In this document: piece by piece, positions 35,469 through 46,113 of the stretch
How the letters are laid out: the number at the start of each line of letters is the position of its first letter
Numbering within the stretch: the first letter of the stretch is position 1
Origin: Jaltomata sinuosa
Taxonomy: Eukaryota > Streptophyta > Magnoliopsida > Solanales > Solanaceae
Direction: 5' to 3'
NCBI GenBank assembly: GCA_003996215.1
Contig: QJPP01005196.1
Span: 19,057 to 83,056, forward strand
DNA: 64,000 nucleotides
Position numbers and translations under genes: made by a program
The notes under the pieces: generated by a model
Seen by the model: only the letters and a program-made list of their open reading frames with translations
Database searches by the model: none
Told to the model about the DNA's origin: nothing

Positions 35469-38400
35469 ATGGCAAAGATTGCTGTTGGAAGTAGCCGTGA
35501 GGCTATTCAGCCAGATTGCATCCAAGCCCTCATTGTTGAGTTTATTTGCACTTTTCTCTTCGTTTTCGCTGGTGTTGGATCTGCTATGGCTGCCAGTAAG
35601 TTCCTTCAATTATGCCTCTTTCTCTTCTTTTCTTTTTCTTTTCATTATTGGATATTCCATGTTCTCTTAAGATGCCACTTTCATTAAAAAAAGATCAACA
35701 ACAACAAAAAAAAGAGTGACACTACTGAGCACAGGCAAATCTTTGGATCTAGAATCAACAGGTTCAAAGCAAAGCATGATCATATTTTACATATACATTT
35801 TGGAGTAATTTTTTTACATTTATATACATAGAGGTGTTAAATGGGTGGGTCGGACTAAATTTGAATGGGTCAAAAATAAATTGAGTTAATAAATAAACAA
35901 GTTATTGACTCACCTGAAAGATACTTAGGCTGAAGTGTGGGTCATAACCAACCCGCCCAATTGTTATTAAACTTTAGTTATTTTATTTCTTCTTTTATAA
36001 ATTTTTTAGTATATAATAAAACTATTTAATTTTTTTTTTATCATGATTATATATAATATGTCAAATAAAACATATCTTTTTAAAAATACTTTGACAAAAT
36101 TTCTCATTAATCAATTTGGAACATATCAACCCAACTTTTGATAGGTTGAAATGGACTGAGCTAATAATGAGTGAGACAATAACCCCCAAACTTAGACAAA
36201 TTAGGCGGATTATATTTTCATAAACTAATTTTACCACCTCTGTATATATATGTAATTCTAAAATTAATGAGTTTACTTGAGCCCACATAACTTGTTCTAA
36301 ATCTAGACTCTACTAGTTAGGTAATAAACAAAATGAATTTTTACATTGTACCTAAAAAAATAATATAGTATCATATAAATATACAAATTACACATAATTA
36401 ATGTATATTTTGACTAGAGGATGTAATTATTTTTGACCGAGCAGGCAAATAATAAATTCGAACCAATATAATTCATGGTTTGGTAATTGTAGTAGTGTTG
36501 AATTCAAACAGATAAGCTAAATGGAGATCCACTGGTGAGCTTATTTTTTGTGGCGATGGCACATGCATTGGTGGTGGCTGTTACCATCTCTGCTGGTTTC
36601 AGAATTTCTGGTGGGCACCTTAACCCTGCTGTTACACTTGGCCTTTGCTTGGGTGGTCATATCACTGTCTTTAGATCAATCCTCTACTGGATTGACCAAT
36701 TATTGGCTTCTGTTGCTGCCTGTGCTTTGCTTAACTACATCACTGGTGGACTGGTTAGTAATGCGCCCTACTACTCCCTCCTCTTTTGAACATCTAAACA
36801 AATCTTGCAATAACGCCTTAGGTAGGGGTGTACATGGACCGGGTTGGTTCGAATTTTTTAAATACCAAACTAAATCATTAGTGTCGGGTTTTTAAATTTA
36901 TAAACCAAACCAAACCAATAAAAGTCGGGTTTTTCAACCTCGGATTTTTTTGGTTTCCTCGGGTTTTTCGAGTTTTTTTCCAGTAAAGTCTCATACAAGC
37001 ATATAATTAACTTGTGCTTCAAATATTTCTTTAGTCCGATCAAAATACAACTATCTAAGGTATTTTTTAAAAAAATAACACAAAATATATTCACTTTATT
37101 TGGAATTTATGAAGTGAGTGACGACAATAAAATATTCAACCAAAAAAATAATGAAATCGCATAGAATAAATATTGCATATTAATAAGTCATAATAGAAAT
37201 AAGCATAATTTAAAAGTATTAAGTCATGCTAAAATAAGTATAATAAGTATAACTACATGACTAAATATTAAATCGAAAAATAAATTAGTTTTTATATTTA
37301 TGTAAAATTAAAGAATAAATATCTAACATGATTGTCATTCCTAGTGTTGGATTGAATAATCTTTTGTTAACATTTGTATTGATTTGGACTTTATTTGAGT
37401 TACTAATATCTAGGGGCAAGGACACAAATGACCAGTCTGCTGAAATAAATCCCAACAAATAGTCAAGGGATTAAAAATCCCACTTTCTAGCCAATTCGTG
37501 AGTGTTGGAGTCGCTATACATATTCTATACAACAATGATACAATTTCTATACACATTTTATATACAATAATTATACAGTTTCTATACACATCATATACAT
37601 ATACATATTATATACAACAATATACAATTTTTATACATGTCTTATACAGTTTCTATAGAAATCTTATACAGATGCATATCCTATACAACAATTATACAGG
37701 TTTGATACATATTCTATACATGATCAGTGCATGGAATTTAAATAGCCGAGTGGCTATATAATAACATTATTTTGAAAAGGCTATTTTTGGTGGAATTACT
37801 TTGGCTGAGTGGCCATGCCATGTCCTTTTCCCTAATATCTATAGGTTGTAAAAAGACTTATTGGACCATTTAAAATTCTAAGTTTAAACTTGAAATAATA
37901 TATTGAAAGATAAAAACTATGAAAAAGTTGAAGAAATATTTATAAATTACATCACAATAAATATTTTTATGTATAAAATATTTTTAAAAATAGTACACAT
38001 ATAATATCTGGTTGGTTCGATTCGGTTTAACTTTTTTTAGTTAAAACCAAACCAAACCAATTATAGTTCGTTTTTTTTTTTCAATACCAAACCAAACCAT
38101 TAGTCGAGTTTTTTTTGCGGTTTGATTCGGTTTGCGGTTTGGTTCGATTTGCGGTTCGATTTTGTACACCCCTAGCCTTAGGATATTTTGATATCTTGCT
38201 TATGAACTATAATTTGTTCATTTGGTAAGATCGTATAAGTATTAATTTTTTTTTGAATTTTTTTTTTTTTGCATTTTTGCATTTTGCAGATAACACCAGT
38301 TCACACCCTAGCAAATGGAGTGGGCTATGGACAAGGGTTAATTATGGAGGTTATTTTGACCTTTTCTTTGTTGTTCACTGTCTATACAACCATTGTGGAC

Positions 38401-38664
38401 CCCAAGAAGGGAATTATTGAAGGGATGGGCCCACTTCTAACTGGTCTTGTTGTTGGGGCCAATATCATGGCTGGAGGGCCATTTTCAGGAGCTTCAATGA
38501 ACCCTGCAAGGTCATTTGGGCCAGCTTTTGTTAGTGGAATCTGGACTGACCACTGGGTTTACTGGATTGGCCCTTTGATTGGTGGTGGCCTTGCTGGCTT
38601 TATCTGTGAAAACTTTTTCATTGTTAGGTCTCATGTTCCTCTTCCAACTCAAGAGACTTTCTAG
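35469..38664 (+). CDS. TIP4;1: Tonoplast intrinsic protein, TIP4-type aquaporin, 247 aa, 3 exons
   Basis: Exons: 35469-35595, 36512-36753, 38290-38664, GT-AG, 248 codons with TAG. It is a six-helix MIP channel of the vacuolar membrane for water and small neutral solutes. The two pore motifs are NPA at 80-82 (SGGHLNPAVT) and 194-196 (SGASMNPARS); His60 in helix 2 and the Arg after the second NPA fit the TIP selectivity filter. The N-terminus (PDCIQALIVEF) and the segments TIVDPKKG and WTDHWVYW are characteristic of TIPs, and overall it is closest to TIP4;1 from memory of the family. Intron positions are TIP-like. Both introns have been enlarged by transposons (35831-36240; 36823-38174), and exon 3 lies between two inverted hAT copies. 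Confidence 0.92.
35831..36240. mobile_element. MITE-like element in aquaporin intron 1
   Basis: Short terminal inverted repeats GAGGTGTTAAAT (left) and ATTTTACCACCTC (right) bound 410 bp of non-coding DNA containing TGGGTGGGTCGG-type text. Flanks (TATACATA / TGTATATA) resemble an imperfect 8-bp duplication, suggesting hAT type, but they are low complexity. Confidence 0.5.
36823..38174 (+). mobile_element. hAT-type non-autonomous element, copy 1, in aquaporin intron 2
   Basis: Perfect 12-bp terminal inverted repeats TAGGGGTGTACA / TGTACACCCCTA and perfect 8-bp target duplications GCCTTAGG (36815-36822 and 38175-38182). Subterminal regions are rich in AACCAAACCAAACC-type repeats. No transposase. 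It contains a nested 0.42-kb MITE. The interior is homologous in reverse orientation to copy 2 at 38849-39759. Confidence 0.92.
37412..37833. mobile_element. Nested hAT-type MITE inside hAT copy 1
   Basis: Ends AGGGGCAAGGACA and TGTCCTTTTCCCT are 13-bp imperfect inverted repeats. TAATATCT flanks both sides (7-8-bp duplication). The homologous hAT copy 2 lacks this block and reads straight through (about 39158-39178), giving the empty site. The centre has tandem TATACAACAATTATACAGTT-like repeats. Confidence 0.85.
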
Positions 38665-38802
38665 GTTTTGTAACAAAGGGTCTCTGCCTATTGTACTCTA
38701 ATCTTGCGAGTCTAGACTGCCTTGCTATGCATGTATTTTCTATGTTTCCTTTTTTGTTAATTTATGTTTAATAACACTTTCTATGAAATTTTGCACCAAC
38801 TT

Positions 38803-40085
38803 TACACAAAAAACCTAATTAAGCCTTTTAGGGTTCTTAACCTGTTATTGGGGTGTACAAACCGAACCGTAAATCGAACCAAATCGCAAAAAAAACCCGA
38901 TTAATGCTTTGGTGTTGAAAAAAAAACCCTGACTATAATTGGTTTGGTTTGGTTTTAACTAAAAAAAGTCAAACCGAACCGAACCAACCCGATATTATAT
39001 ATATATACTATTTTTTAAAATATTTTATACATAAAAATATTTATTGTGATGTAATTTATAAATATTTCTTCAACTTTTTCATAGTTTTTATCTTTCAATA
39101 TGTTATTTCAAGTTTAAACTTAGAATTTTAAATGGTTCAATAAGTCTTTTTACAACCTATAGATAGTAGTAACTCAAATAAAACTCAAATCAATACGAAT
39201 GTTAACAAAAGATATTCAATCCAACACTAGGAATGACAATCATGTTAGATATTTATTCTTTAATTTTACATAAATGCATAAATTAATTTATTTTTCTGTT
39301 TAATATTTAGTCATGTAGTTAATACTTATTAGACTTATTTTAGCATGACTTAATATTTTTAAATTATGATTATTTTTATTATGACTTATTACTATGCAAT
39401 ATTTATTCCATGCGATTTCATTGTTTTTTCGGTTGAATATTTTATTGTCATCACTCACTTCATAAATTTTAAATAAAATGAATATATTTTGTGTTATTTT
39501 TTTAAGAAATACCTTAGATACTTGTATTTTGCTTAGACTAAAGAAATATTTGAAGCACAAGTTAATTATATATTTGTATGAAGACTTTATCGGAAAAAAC
39601 CCGAAAAACCCGAGAAAACCGAAAACCCCCGAAAAAATCCGAAGTTGGAAAATCCGACTTTTATTGGTTTGGTTTGATTTATAAATTTAAAAATCCGATA
39701 CTAATAGTTTGATTTGGTATTTAAAAAATCCGAACCAACCCGGTCCATGTACACCCCTGATTGTTACAAAGCCTAACTTACGGAATTTGGCTTAAAAATG
39801 TCATCCTTTCATCTATTGGATCAAAACTATCCTCAACGTTTATCTTTTTGACTTAAAAATGTCTCTCCTTTCACCTGTTGGACCAAAAATATTAAACACA
39901 AGAAACCTAATTAAGTCTATTAGAGTTCTTAACCCGTTACAAAATCTAACTTATAGAATTTGGTTTAAAAATACCCTCATTTCATTTATTGAATAAAAAA
40001 TATCCTCAACATTTATCTTTTTTTGCTTAAAAATGTCTCTTCTTTCACCTATTAGACCAAAAATACCCTCAACATTACATTTTGA
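38803..40085. repeat. Partial tandem duplication (~173-bp period) downstream of the aquaporin
   Basis: The sequence CACAAGAAACCTAATTAAG...GTTACAAA.CTAACTTA...TTTGGCTTAAAAATG recurs with a 173-bp period (39763 and 39936), and its upstream part also precedes hAT copy 2 at 38803-38848. Also present are repeats of AAAAATGTCTCTCCTTTCACC. No coding content. Confidence 0.7.
38849..39759 (-). mobile_element. hAT-type non-autonomous element, copy 2, downstream of the aquaporin
   Basis: Ends GGGGTGTACA / TGTACACCCC and the interior match copy 1 in reverse complement. It is older: the flanking duplications are decayed (TGTTA shared at both sides). An empty-site version of its target (TTCTTAACCCGTTACAAAAT) occurs at about 39925-39944, in the neighbouring repeat unit. 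Confidence 0.85.
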
Positions 40086-41185
40086 CTTTTAAATGCCTCT
40101 AAGACTAACAATTGGCTAGATGTGGCTATATAAAAAGCCATGTGCCAATGTATGATTAGTCCCGACCAGATATTAATTTAATGTGAATTAAATTATTCAA
40201 CTCACCCATAAAATTAAAATTTTAGGTTTAATTATGTTGGTAGATCGAATCAATACATATGAGATTATGAGTTGAATAATTTAATTCTCATTAAATCAAT
40301 ACCTTATGTAATAAACTATTCAGAAATGAGTCCATGAGGCCAAGATCTACCGTCTGTTGGTTCATTCTATATGAGTCTATTTGATATTTGTAGAGTTTTC
40401 AAAACTGAAAATATTTTATACCAAACTGAAAATTGACTGAGCAATAACAGAGATGAAATGTATGGAAATTAAGCTTGCGTTTGAACATGTGATATAAAGT
40501 TACGATTTCAAATCAACATTTTGACATGCAATTTGGGATCATAATTTCAAATCTCAAATTCTCCAAATAATAATAATAATTTGGGACGATTTCAATTTTT
40601 TTTAAAATGTAAAACTTGATCCAAAAATTTATATTTTGTAAAAAAAGATCCACGTGTTTAAATTTTGCAAAAAATAAAATAAAATTCATGCTCGACGTGA
40701 AGAGATTGTTCGTACCATGTAAAAGGATTATATTAAAGAATAACTAGTTAATACTATTGTTGACTAGTGGATGTTTATAAAATTATATGTATTTGAAAGT
40801 TTGTAATTACAAACATTTATTTATAAAACGAACATAGAGATATGCGATTTATTAATACGGCCCCTTAGGATATTCCAATATTTTGTTTATGAACTATGAT
40901 TTTCTCATTTGGTAACACTACTAAAAACAACTCAAAAAGGGACGGATAGAAAAGCGACAAACAGCGTCGCTCTTGAAAAGCGACGGAAAAAGCAACGCTG
41001 TCCGTCGCTTTCCTATTTTTTTTAATTTATAATTAATTTTTTACAAAAGCGACGGACAACGACTCTTTGTCCGTTGTTTTTTTTGGTGGATTTTTGCGCC
41101 AAAATTATTTATAATTAATTATTTTTTATTATAAGCGACGGACAGTGTCGCAAAAATTAAAAATAAAAATTAAAAATAATTTTAA

Positions 41186-41462
41186 AGAAGGCGACCTTAA
41201 TTTAGGCTTTCTATTAGTTTGTGAACCTTAATTTAGGCTTTCTATTAGTTTGTGAAACTTAGTTTAGGCTTGCTATAATTAGTTTGTGAACCTTAGTTTA
41301 GGCTTGCTATTAGTTTGTGAATCTTAGTTTAGGCTTGCTAATTAGTTTGTGAACCTTAATTTAGGCTTTCTATTAGTTTGTTAAACTTAGTTTAGGCTTG
41401 CTATAATTAGTTTGTGAACCTTAGTTTAAGCTTGCTATAATTAGTTTGTGAACCTTAATTTA
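41186..41462. repeat. ~33-37-bp tandem repeats inside the CACTA element
   Basis: About eight units of GTGAACCTTA(A/G)TTTAGGCTT followed by (G/T)CTAT(AA)TTAGTTT. Confidence 0.85.
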
Positions 41463-43180
41463 GGTTCTTTTTTGAACTTGAATTAGTTACTTGAATTTTG
41501 AACTTGAATTTGGAATTAGGATTTGGAACTTGAATTTGGAACTTGAATTAGGATTGAGACTTGAACTAGAGTATTAACTTGAATTAGGTTCTTGAACTTT
41601 AGTTTTTTTAGGTTAAGCTTTTTTAAGTTAAGTTTGTTAGTTTAAATTGTTAGTTTTGAGTTAAGAATTAGTTTTCAACTTTAGGTTTTTTTTAAACTTG
41701 AATTAGGTACTTGAATTTTGATCTTGAATTTGGAATTAGGATTTGAAACTTGAATTTGAAACTTTAATTTGGAACTTGAATTTGAAACTTTAATTTGGAA
41801 CTTGAATTAGGATTAGGACTTCAACTTGAATTTGGAATTAGGTTCTTAAACCTTAGTTTTTTTAAGTTAAGCTTTTTAAAGTTAAGTTTGTTAGTTTAAA
41901 TTGTTAGTTTTGAATTAAGAATTAGTTTTCAACTTTTGGTTCTTTTTTGAACTTGAATTAGGTACTTGAATTTTGAACTTGAATTAGGATTATGACTTGA
42001 ATTTGGAACTTTAATTTGGAACTTGAATTAGGATTAGGACTTGAGCTTGAATTTGGAATTAGGTTTTTGAACCTTAGTTTTTTTAAGTTAAGTTTGTTAG
42101 TTTAAATTGCTAGTTTTGAGTTAAGAATTAATTTTCAACTTTAGGTTCTTTTTTGAACTTGAATTAGGTACTTTAATTTGGAACTTGAATTTGGAACTTG
42201 AATTAGGATTAGGACTTGAATTTAGAACTTTAATTTGGAACTTGAATTTGGAACTTGAATTAGGATTAGGACTTGAACTTGAATTTGGAAATAGGTTCTT
42301 GAACCTTAATTTTTTTAAGTTAAGCTTTTTAATGTTAAGTTTGTTAGTTTAAATTGTTAGTTTTGAGTTAAGAATTAGTTTTCAAGTTTAGGTTCTTTTT
42401 TGAACTTGAATTAGGTACTTGAATTTTGATCTTGAATTTGGAATTAGGAATTGAAACTTGAATTTGGAACATTAATTTGGAACTTGAATTTGAAACTTGA
42501 ATTAGGATTAGGACTTGACTTGAATTTGGAATTAGGTTCTTGAACCTTAGTTTTTTTAAGTTAAGCTTTTTTAAGTTAAGTTTGTTAGTTTAAATTGTTA
42601 GTTTTGAGTTAAGAATTAGTTTTCAACTTTAGGTTCTTTTTAGAACTTGAATTAGGTACTTGAATTTTGAACTTGAATTAGGATTAGGACTTGAATTTGG
42701 AACTTTAATGTGGAACTTGAATTTGGAACTTGAATTAGGATTAGGACTTGAACTTGAATTTGGAATTAGGTTCTTGAACCTTAGTTTTTTTAAGTTAAAC
42801 TTTTTTAAGTTAAGTTTGTTAGTTTAAATTGTTAGTTTTGAGTTAATAATTAGTTTTCAACTTTAGGTTCTTTTTTGAACTTGAATTAGGTACTTGAATT
42901 TTGAACTTGAATTAGGATTAGGACTTGAATTTGGAACTTTAATTTGGAACTTGAATTAGGATTAGGACTTGAACTTGAATTTGGAATTAGGTTCTTGAAC
43001 CTTAGTTTTTTTAAGTTAAGTTTGTTAGTTTAAATTGTTAGTTTTGAGTTAATAATTAGTTTTCAACTTTAGGTTCTTTTTTGAACTTGAATTAGGTACT
43101 TGGATTTTGAACTTGAATTTGGAACTAGAATTAGGATTAGGACTTGAATTTCGAACTTTAATTTGGAACTTGTCATCAAG
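41463..43180. repeat. ~205-256-bp higher-order tandem array inside the CACTA element
   Basis: The landmark GGTTCTTTTTTGAACTTGAA (with minor variants) recurs at 41463, 41683, 41939, 42144, 42391, 42632, 42866 and 43072. Each unit contains smaller repeats of GAATTTGGAACTTGAATTAGG and a segment GTTAGTTTAAATTGTTAG. Length variation comes from the number of inner repeats. Confidence 0.9.
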
Positions 43181-43964
43181 TGACGACGTTACTGAGACTA
43201 GTAAAAATGAGGAGGAGTATGTGGATACTACCCCCATTAGGATTGCCTCATTTCCTTCTATATCTTGACACAATTTGACATTTTATGACACTTTTTGACA
43301 CTTTTTTTATTGTAGTTGAATACTTTATACCTTTTGGTGGACCTTTTATGTGATTAGTAGATTTTTACTTCGTTTTAAGTTTGTTGTTGATGTTTAAATT
43401 GTTTTATGAATTGTAATTGCTAGTTTGGGCTGTATTGAATAGGTTTTTGAAATGGCAGGTGGTGCATATTGAAAATGCAGATTTTTGTAGCTGGAAAAAA
43501 TGCAGAAAAGCGACGGACAACGTCTCTTTTGGCCGTCGCTTTTCTAGAAAAAATTTATCAGGAAAAGTGACGCTGTCCGTCGCTTTGTTCTTCAAGTTCA
43601 AGAACAAAGCGACGGCGTCCGTCGCTTTTCTGAAGAAAAAAAACGTTGCTTTTTACTTGGCAACGCAGCCCGTCGCTTTTGGAAAAGCGACGGACCATTT
43701 TCTCACGGTAGTGAGGCCGTCGCTTTTGGCCAAAAAAGCGACGGCCAGCGTCCCTTTTGGCCGTCTCTTTTTGGCCTTTTTTTAGTAGTGTAAGATTGTA
43801 TAAGAAATGAAATTTTTTGATAGTTTTCACATTTTATGGGACATTTATGTTTATGAGAAAATACAATTTAAAAAATTCAAGTTACATGTCCAAACAAAAC
43901 TTCAACTTTAAATCAATCTGATTTTAAACTATAATTTCATATTGCATGTCCAAACAAGCACTAA

Positions 43965-44587
43965 TTCTTGATTGGGTGCCTTAAGAAGCAGTGAACATTA
44001 ACTTAATTTCATATTATTCTAGGAAGTTATTCCTTGGAGTAGCATGAACTTTCAATATATTAGTTTAGGAGAAGGAACTAACTCTTGTGATATTGGTAAA
44101 GGTAATCTCTTCTTATAAGTTGTATACTAGTTCTTAATTCAACTATAATAGAAGATTTGGATGTATTTATCTTGTGATTCACATTAAATTAATACTTGGA
44201 CCAATTATATATTATCATGCATGTGACGTTTTATAAAGCCCCATCTAATCAACTACTAGTGTTAAAGGCATTTTAAGTTTAAATATAACGTTGAAGATAT
44301 TTATGATCAGCTGGAAAGAGGACTAGTGCTAAGCCAAGATATAAATATTGAAGACATTTTATAACCAATAGGTAAAAACATAATACTTTTAAACCAAATT
44401 TAATCTGTTAGAAATATTTTTGACCCAAGTATTAAGCGAGATCCAAATTCAATTTTGATGCGGCCTGCCTGTATAATCAATCATGATCTTGTACTTATTT
44501 GTTTTTATTCCTCAAACGTGGACTCTTTTTCTCCATAAAAGAAAAGAAAACAAAAAAGAAAAGTTTGGTGCACTAAGCTCTAGTTAT
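43965..44587. other. Intergenic spacer
   Basis: No gene or clear element; AT-rich. Confidence 0.35.
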
Positions 44588-44733
44588 GTGTAGGGTTCGG
44601 AAAGAATCGAACCACAAGAATTTATTGTACGTAGTCTTATCCTGTATTTCTGTAAGAGACTATTTTTACGGTTCAAATTCGTAATCTCCTGATCACGTAG
44701 AAGTAACTTTACCGATACGCCAAGATCTATGTT
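44588..44733 (-). mobile_element. Degenerate Au-family SINE
   Basis: Aligns by eye with the Au copy at 24372-24549: TTCTGTAAGAGACTATTTTTACGG versus TTCTGCAAGAGGCTGTTTTCAAGG, CTCCTGATCACGTAG versus CTCCTGGTCACATGA, and a related AGCAACTTTAC/AGTAACTTTAC segment. It is more diverged and without a visible target duplication. Confidence 0.7.
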
Positions 44734-46029
44734 TGTTTTTTCAATATTTCTTCTTTGAGAAATCATGTGCGCAAAATCGTTTTCTATGAAGACATTTCAA
44801 TAAGTCGATTTTCTTAATCTTTTTTGTCGTATGTAAAAAAATAGATAAATTTTATATTTAGCATATCAAACAAGTTGGTCGGTTTTTACTGGTTGAACTG
44901 ACACGCGCTGGACTACAAATTTTGAGGAATTTTTATACCTTTTTCTTCGTATCAAATTTAGCTTATCTAAAAGTTTGACTGAATTGGGTTGAATTTGTAG
45001 TTCAAATTGACCCATTAAGAGCTTTATCAAAATAATTAAATAATTTTTTTTATTTAATATATTATATATAGTCGCAATAATAAAATTATTATTAAGTTAT
45101 CATTATTGTGCCCCGAGCCTACACCCTAAACAGAATCGAAACTCGCTGTCATTACTAACCCGAGCATACTTGTACGTGACATGTGACATGTGACATGAGC
45201 ATTCAACTTAACATAGCTGATCATAAGAGAAAACCATAACATGAAACATGAAAAGTCATATATTTTAAGAAAAAAACTTTGTTCATTAATAAATATGTGA
45301 GAATTCATAACATGGGACCCGAAGGTAAATTTTTTAATAACATAACATAACTGCTAACTGCCTATGAAATCTTTACATATCTGAGAACAATTGTCTATTG
45401 GGATAAGGCCTCCTGACATACCTTTATTAAACTAAACATAAGATTAACATAATTAAGCCCTCATAAAGTAGGAGGGCTCACCAAAAGTTGAACGTGAAGA
45501 TCCTAGAAAATTGTTTGATCGCGAACTTAAGCATTTGAATCTGCTTTATTTTACCGAATGACGTAAGTACATAAAATGTACTGTATGTAAAATGACAAGA
45601 AGGAACATGACATATACATAGATGAAATAGTAAGTATAGAGAAACATGACGCGAGAGAGAAACATACGTAAGATCATAGACTGTTGGAGTTAAGTACTTT
45701 CATCATCTTTTTTAGTTTATTATGGGAGTAGGTGATATAACATAACCACCATGTGAGCGTATGGAGTCGAATCTCAGCTCGATCAGCTAAGGCATCTCAT
45801 ACATTGTCGGGTATGGGACATACATGGCATGATTTGCTAGCAAAAGATCCATAGTAAATCCGATCAGGGCATATAAAGGAGTCACCAAAACCAACATATG
45901 ATCCATAACCTATGTCGACAAACGTAGTTTCAGGCGTTCGCCTTTTAGACTTATGTCTTCTCAATTAATCATCTAATTCCATTAATCTCATATGATTATA
46001 GTTTTATCCCCTTCCAGATCATGTACATA

Positions 46030-46113
46030 ATTTAGTCACTTTGGGCTCATGATTATAAGATTCGCCACTTTAGGTTCATGTTCATGGGTTAACCATTTTA
46101 GGCTCATAATTAT
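46030..46113. repeat. Left part of a ~28-bp tandem array (split by an insertion)
   Basis: Units like TTAGGCTCATGATTATAAGATT(A/C)GCCAC with alternate TTAGGTTCATGTTCATGGGTTA. The array resumes at 48602-48755. Confidence 0.85.

Larger units (their letters stand above)
40916..43790. mobile_element. Non-autonomous CACTA transposon (2875 bp)
   Basis: Starts CACTACTAAAAA and ends TTTTTTTAGTAGTG, the CACTA terminal repeat, with 3-bp TAA duplications (40913-40915, 43791-43793). Both subterminal regions carry many copies, in both orientations, of AAGCGACGG / CCGTCGCTTT, the short repeats that bind transposase in this superfamily. The interior is two kinds of tandem repeat and no transposase gene. Confidence 0.92.
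40473..43961 (+). mobile_element. Harbinger/Tourist-type MITE copy B, interrupted by a CACTA element
   Basis: Terminal inverted repeats GCTTGCGTTTGAACATG (left) and CATGTCCAAACAAGC (right) with TAA on both sides (40470-40472, 43962-43964). Removing the CACTA insertion leaves about 611 bp, homologous in reverse orientation to copy A (32513-33142). A third, truncated copy is recognisable in aquaporin intron 2 (about 38175-38240). Confidence 0.8.

Noticed and set aside
37498..37761. Tyr/Ile-rich 87-codon ORF
   Set aside because: It is the translation of tandem TATACA-type repeats inside a MITE.
41160..43180. CRISPR-like or satellite centromeric array
   Set aside because: Repeats are directly adjacent without unique spacers and lie within CACTA terminal repeats and target duplications, so a transposon interior explains them.
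43404..43830. Overlapping ORFs on both strands rich in Lys, Arg and Ser
   Set aside because: They arise from the GCGACGG/CCGTCGC subterminal repeats of the CACTA element.
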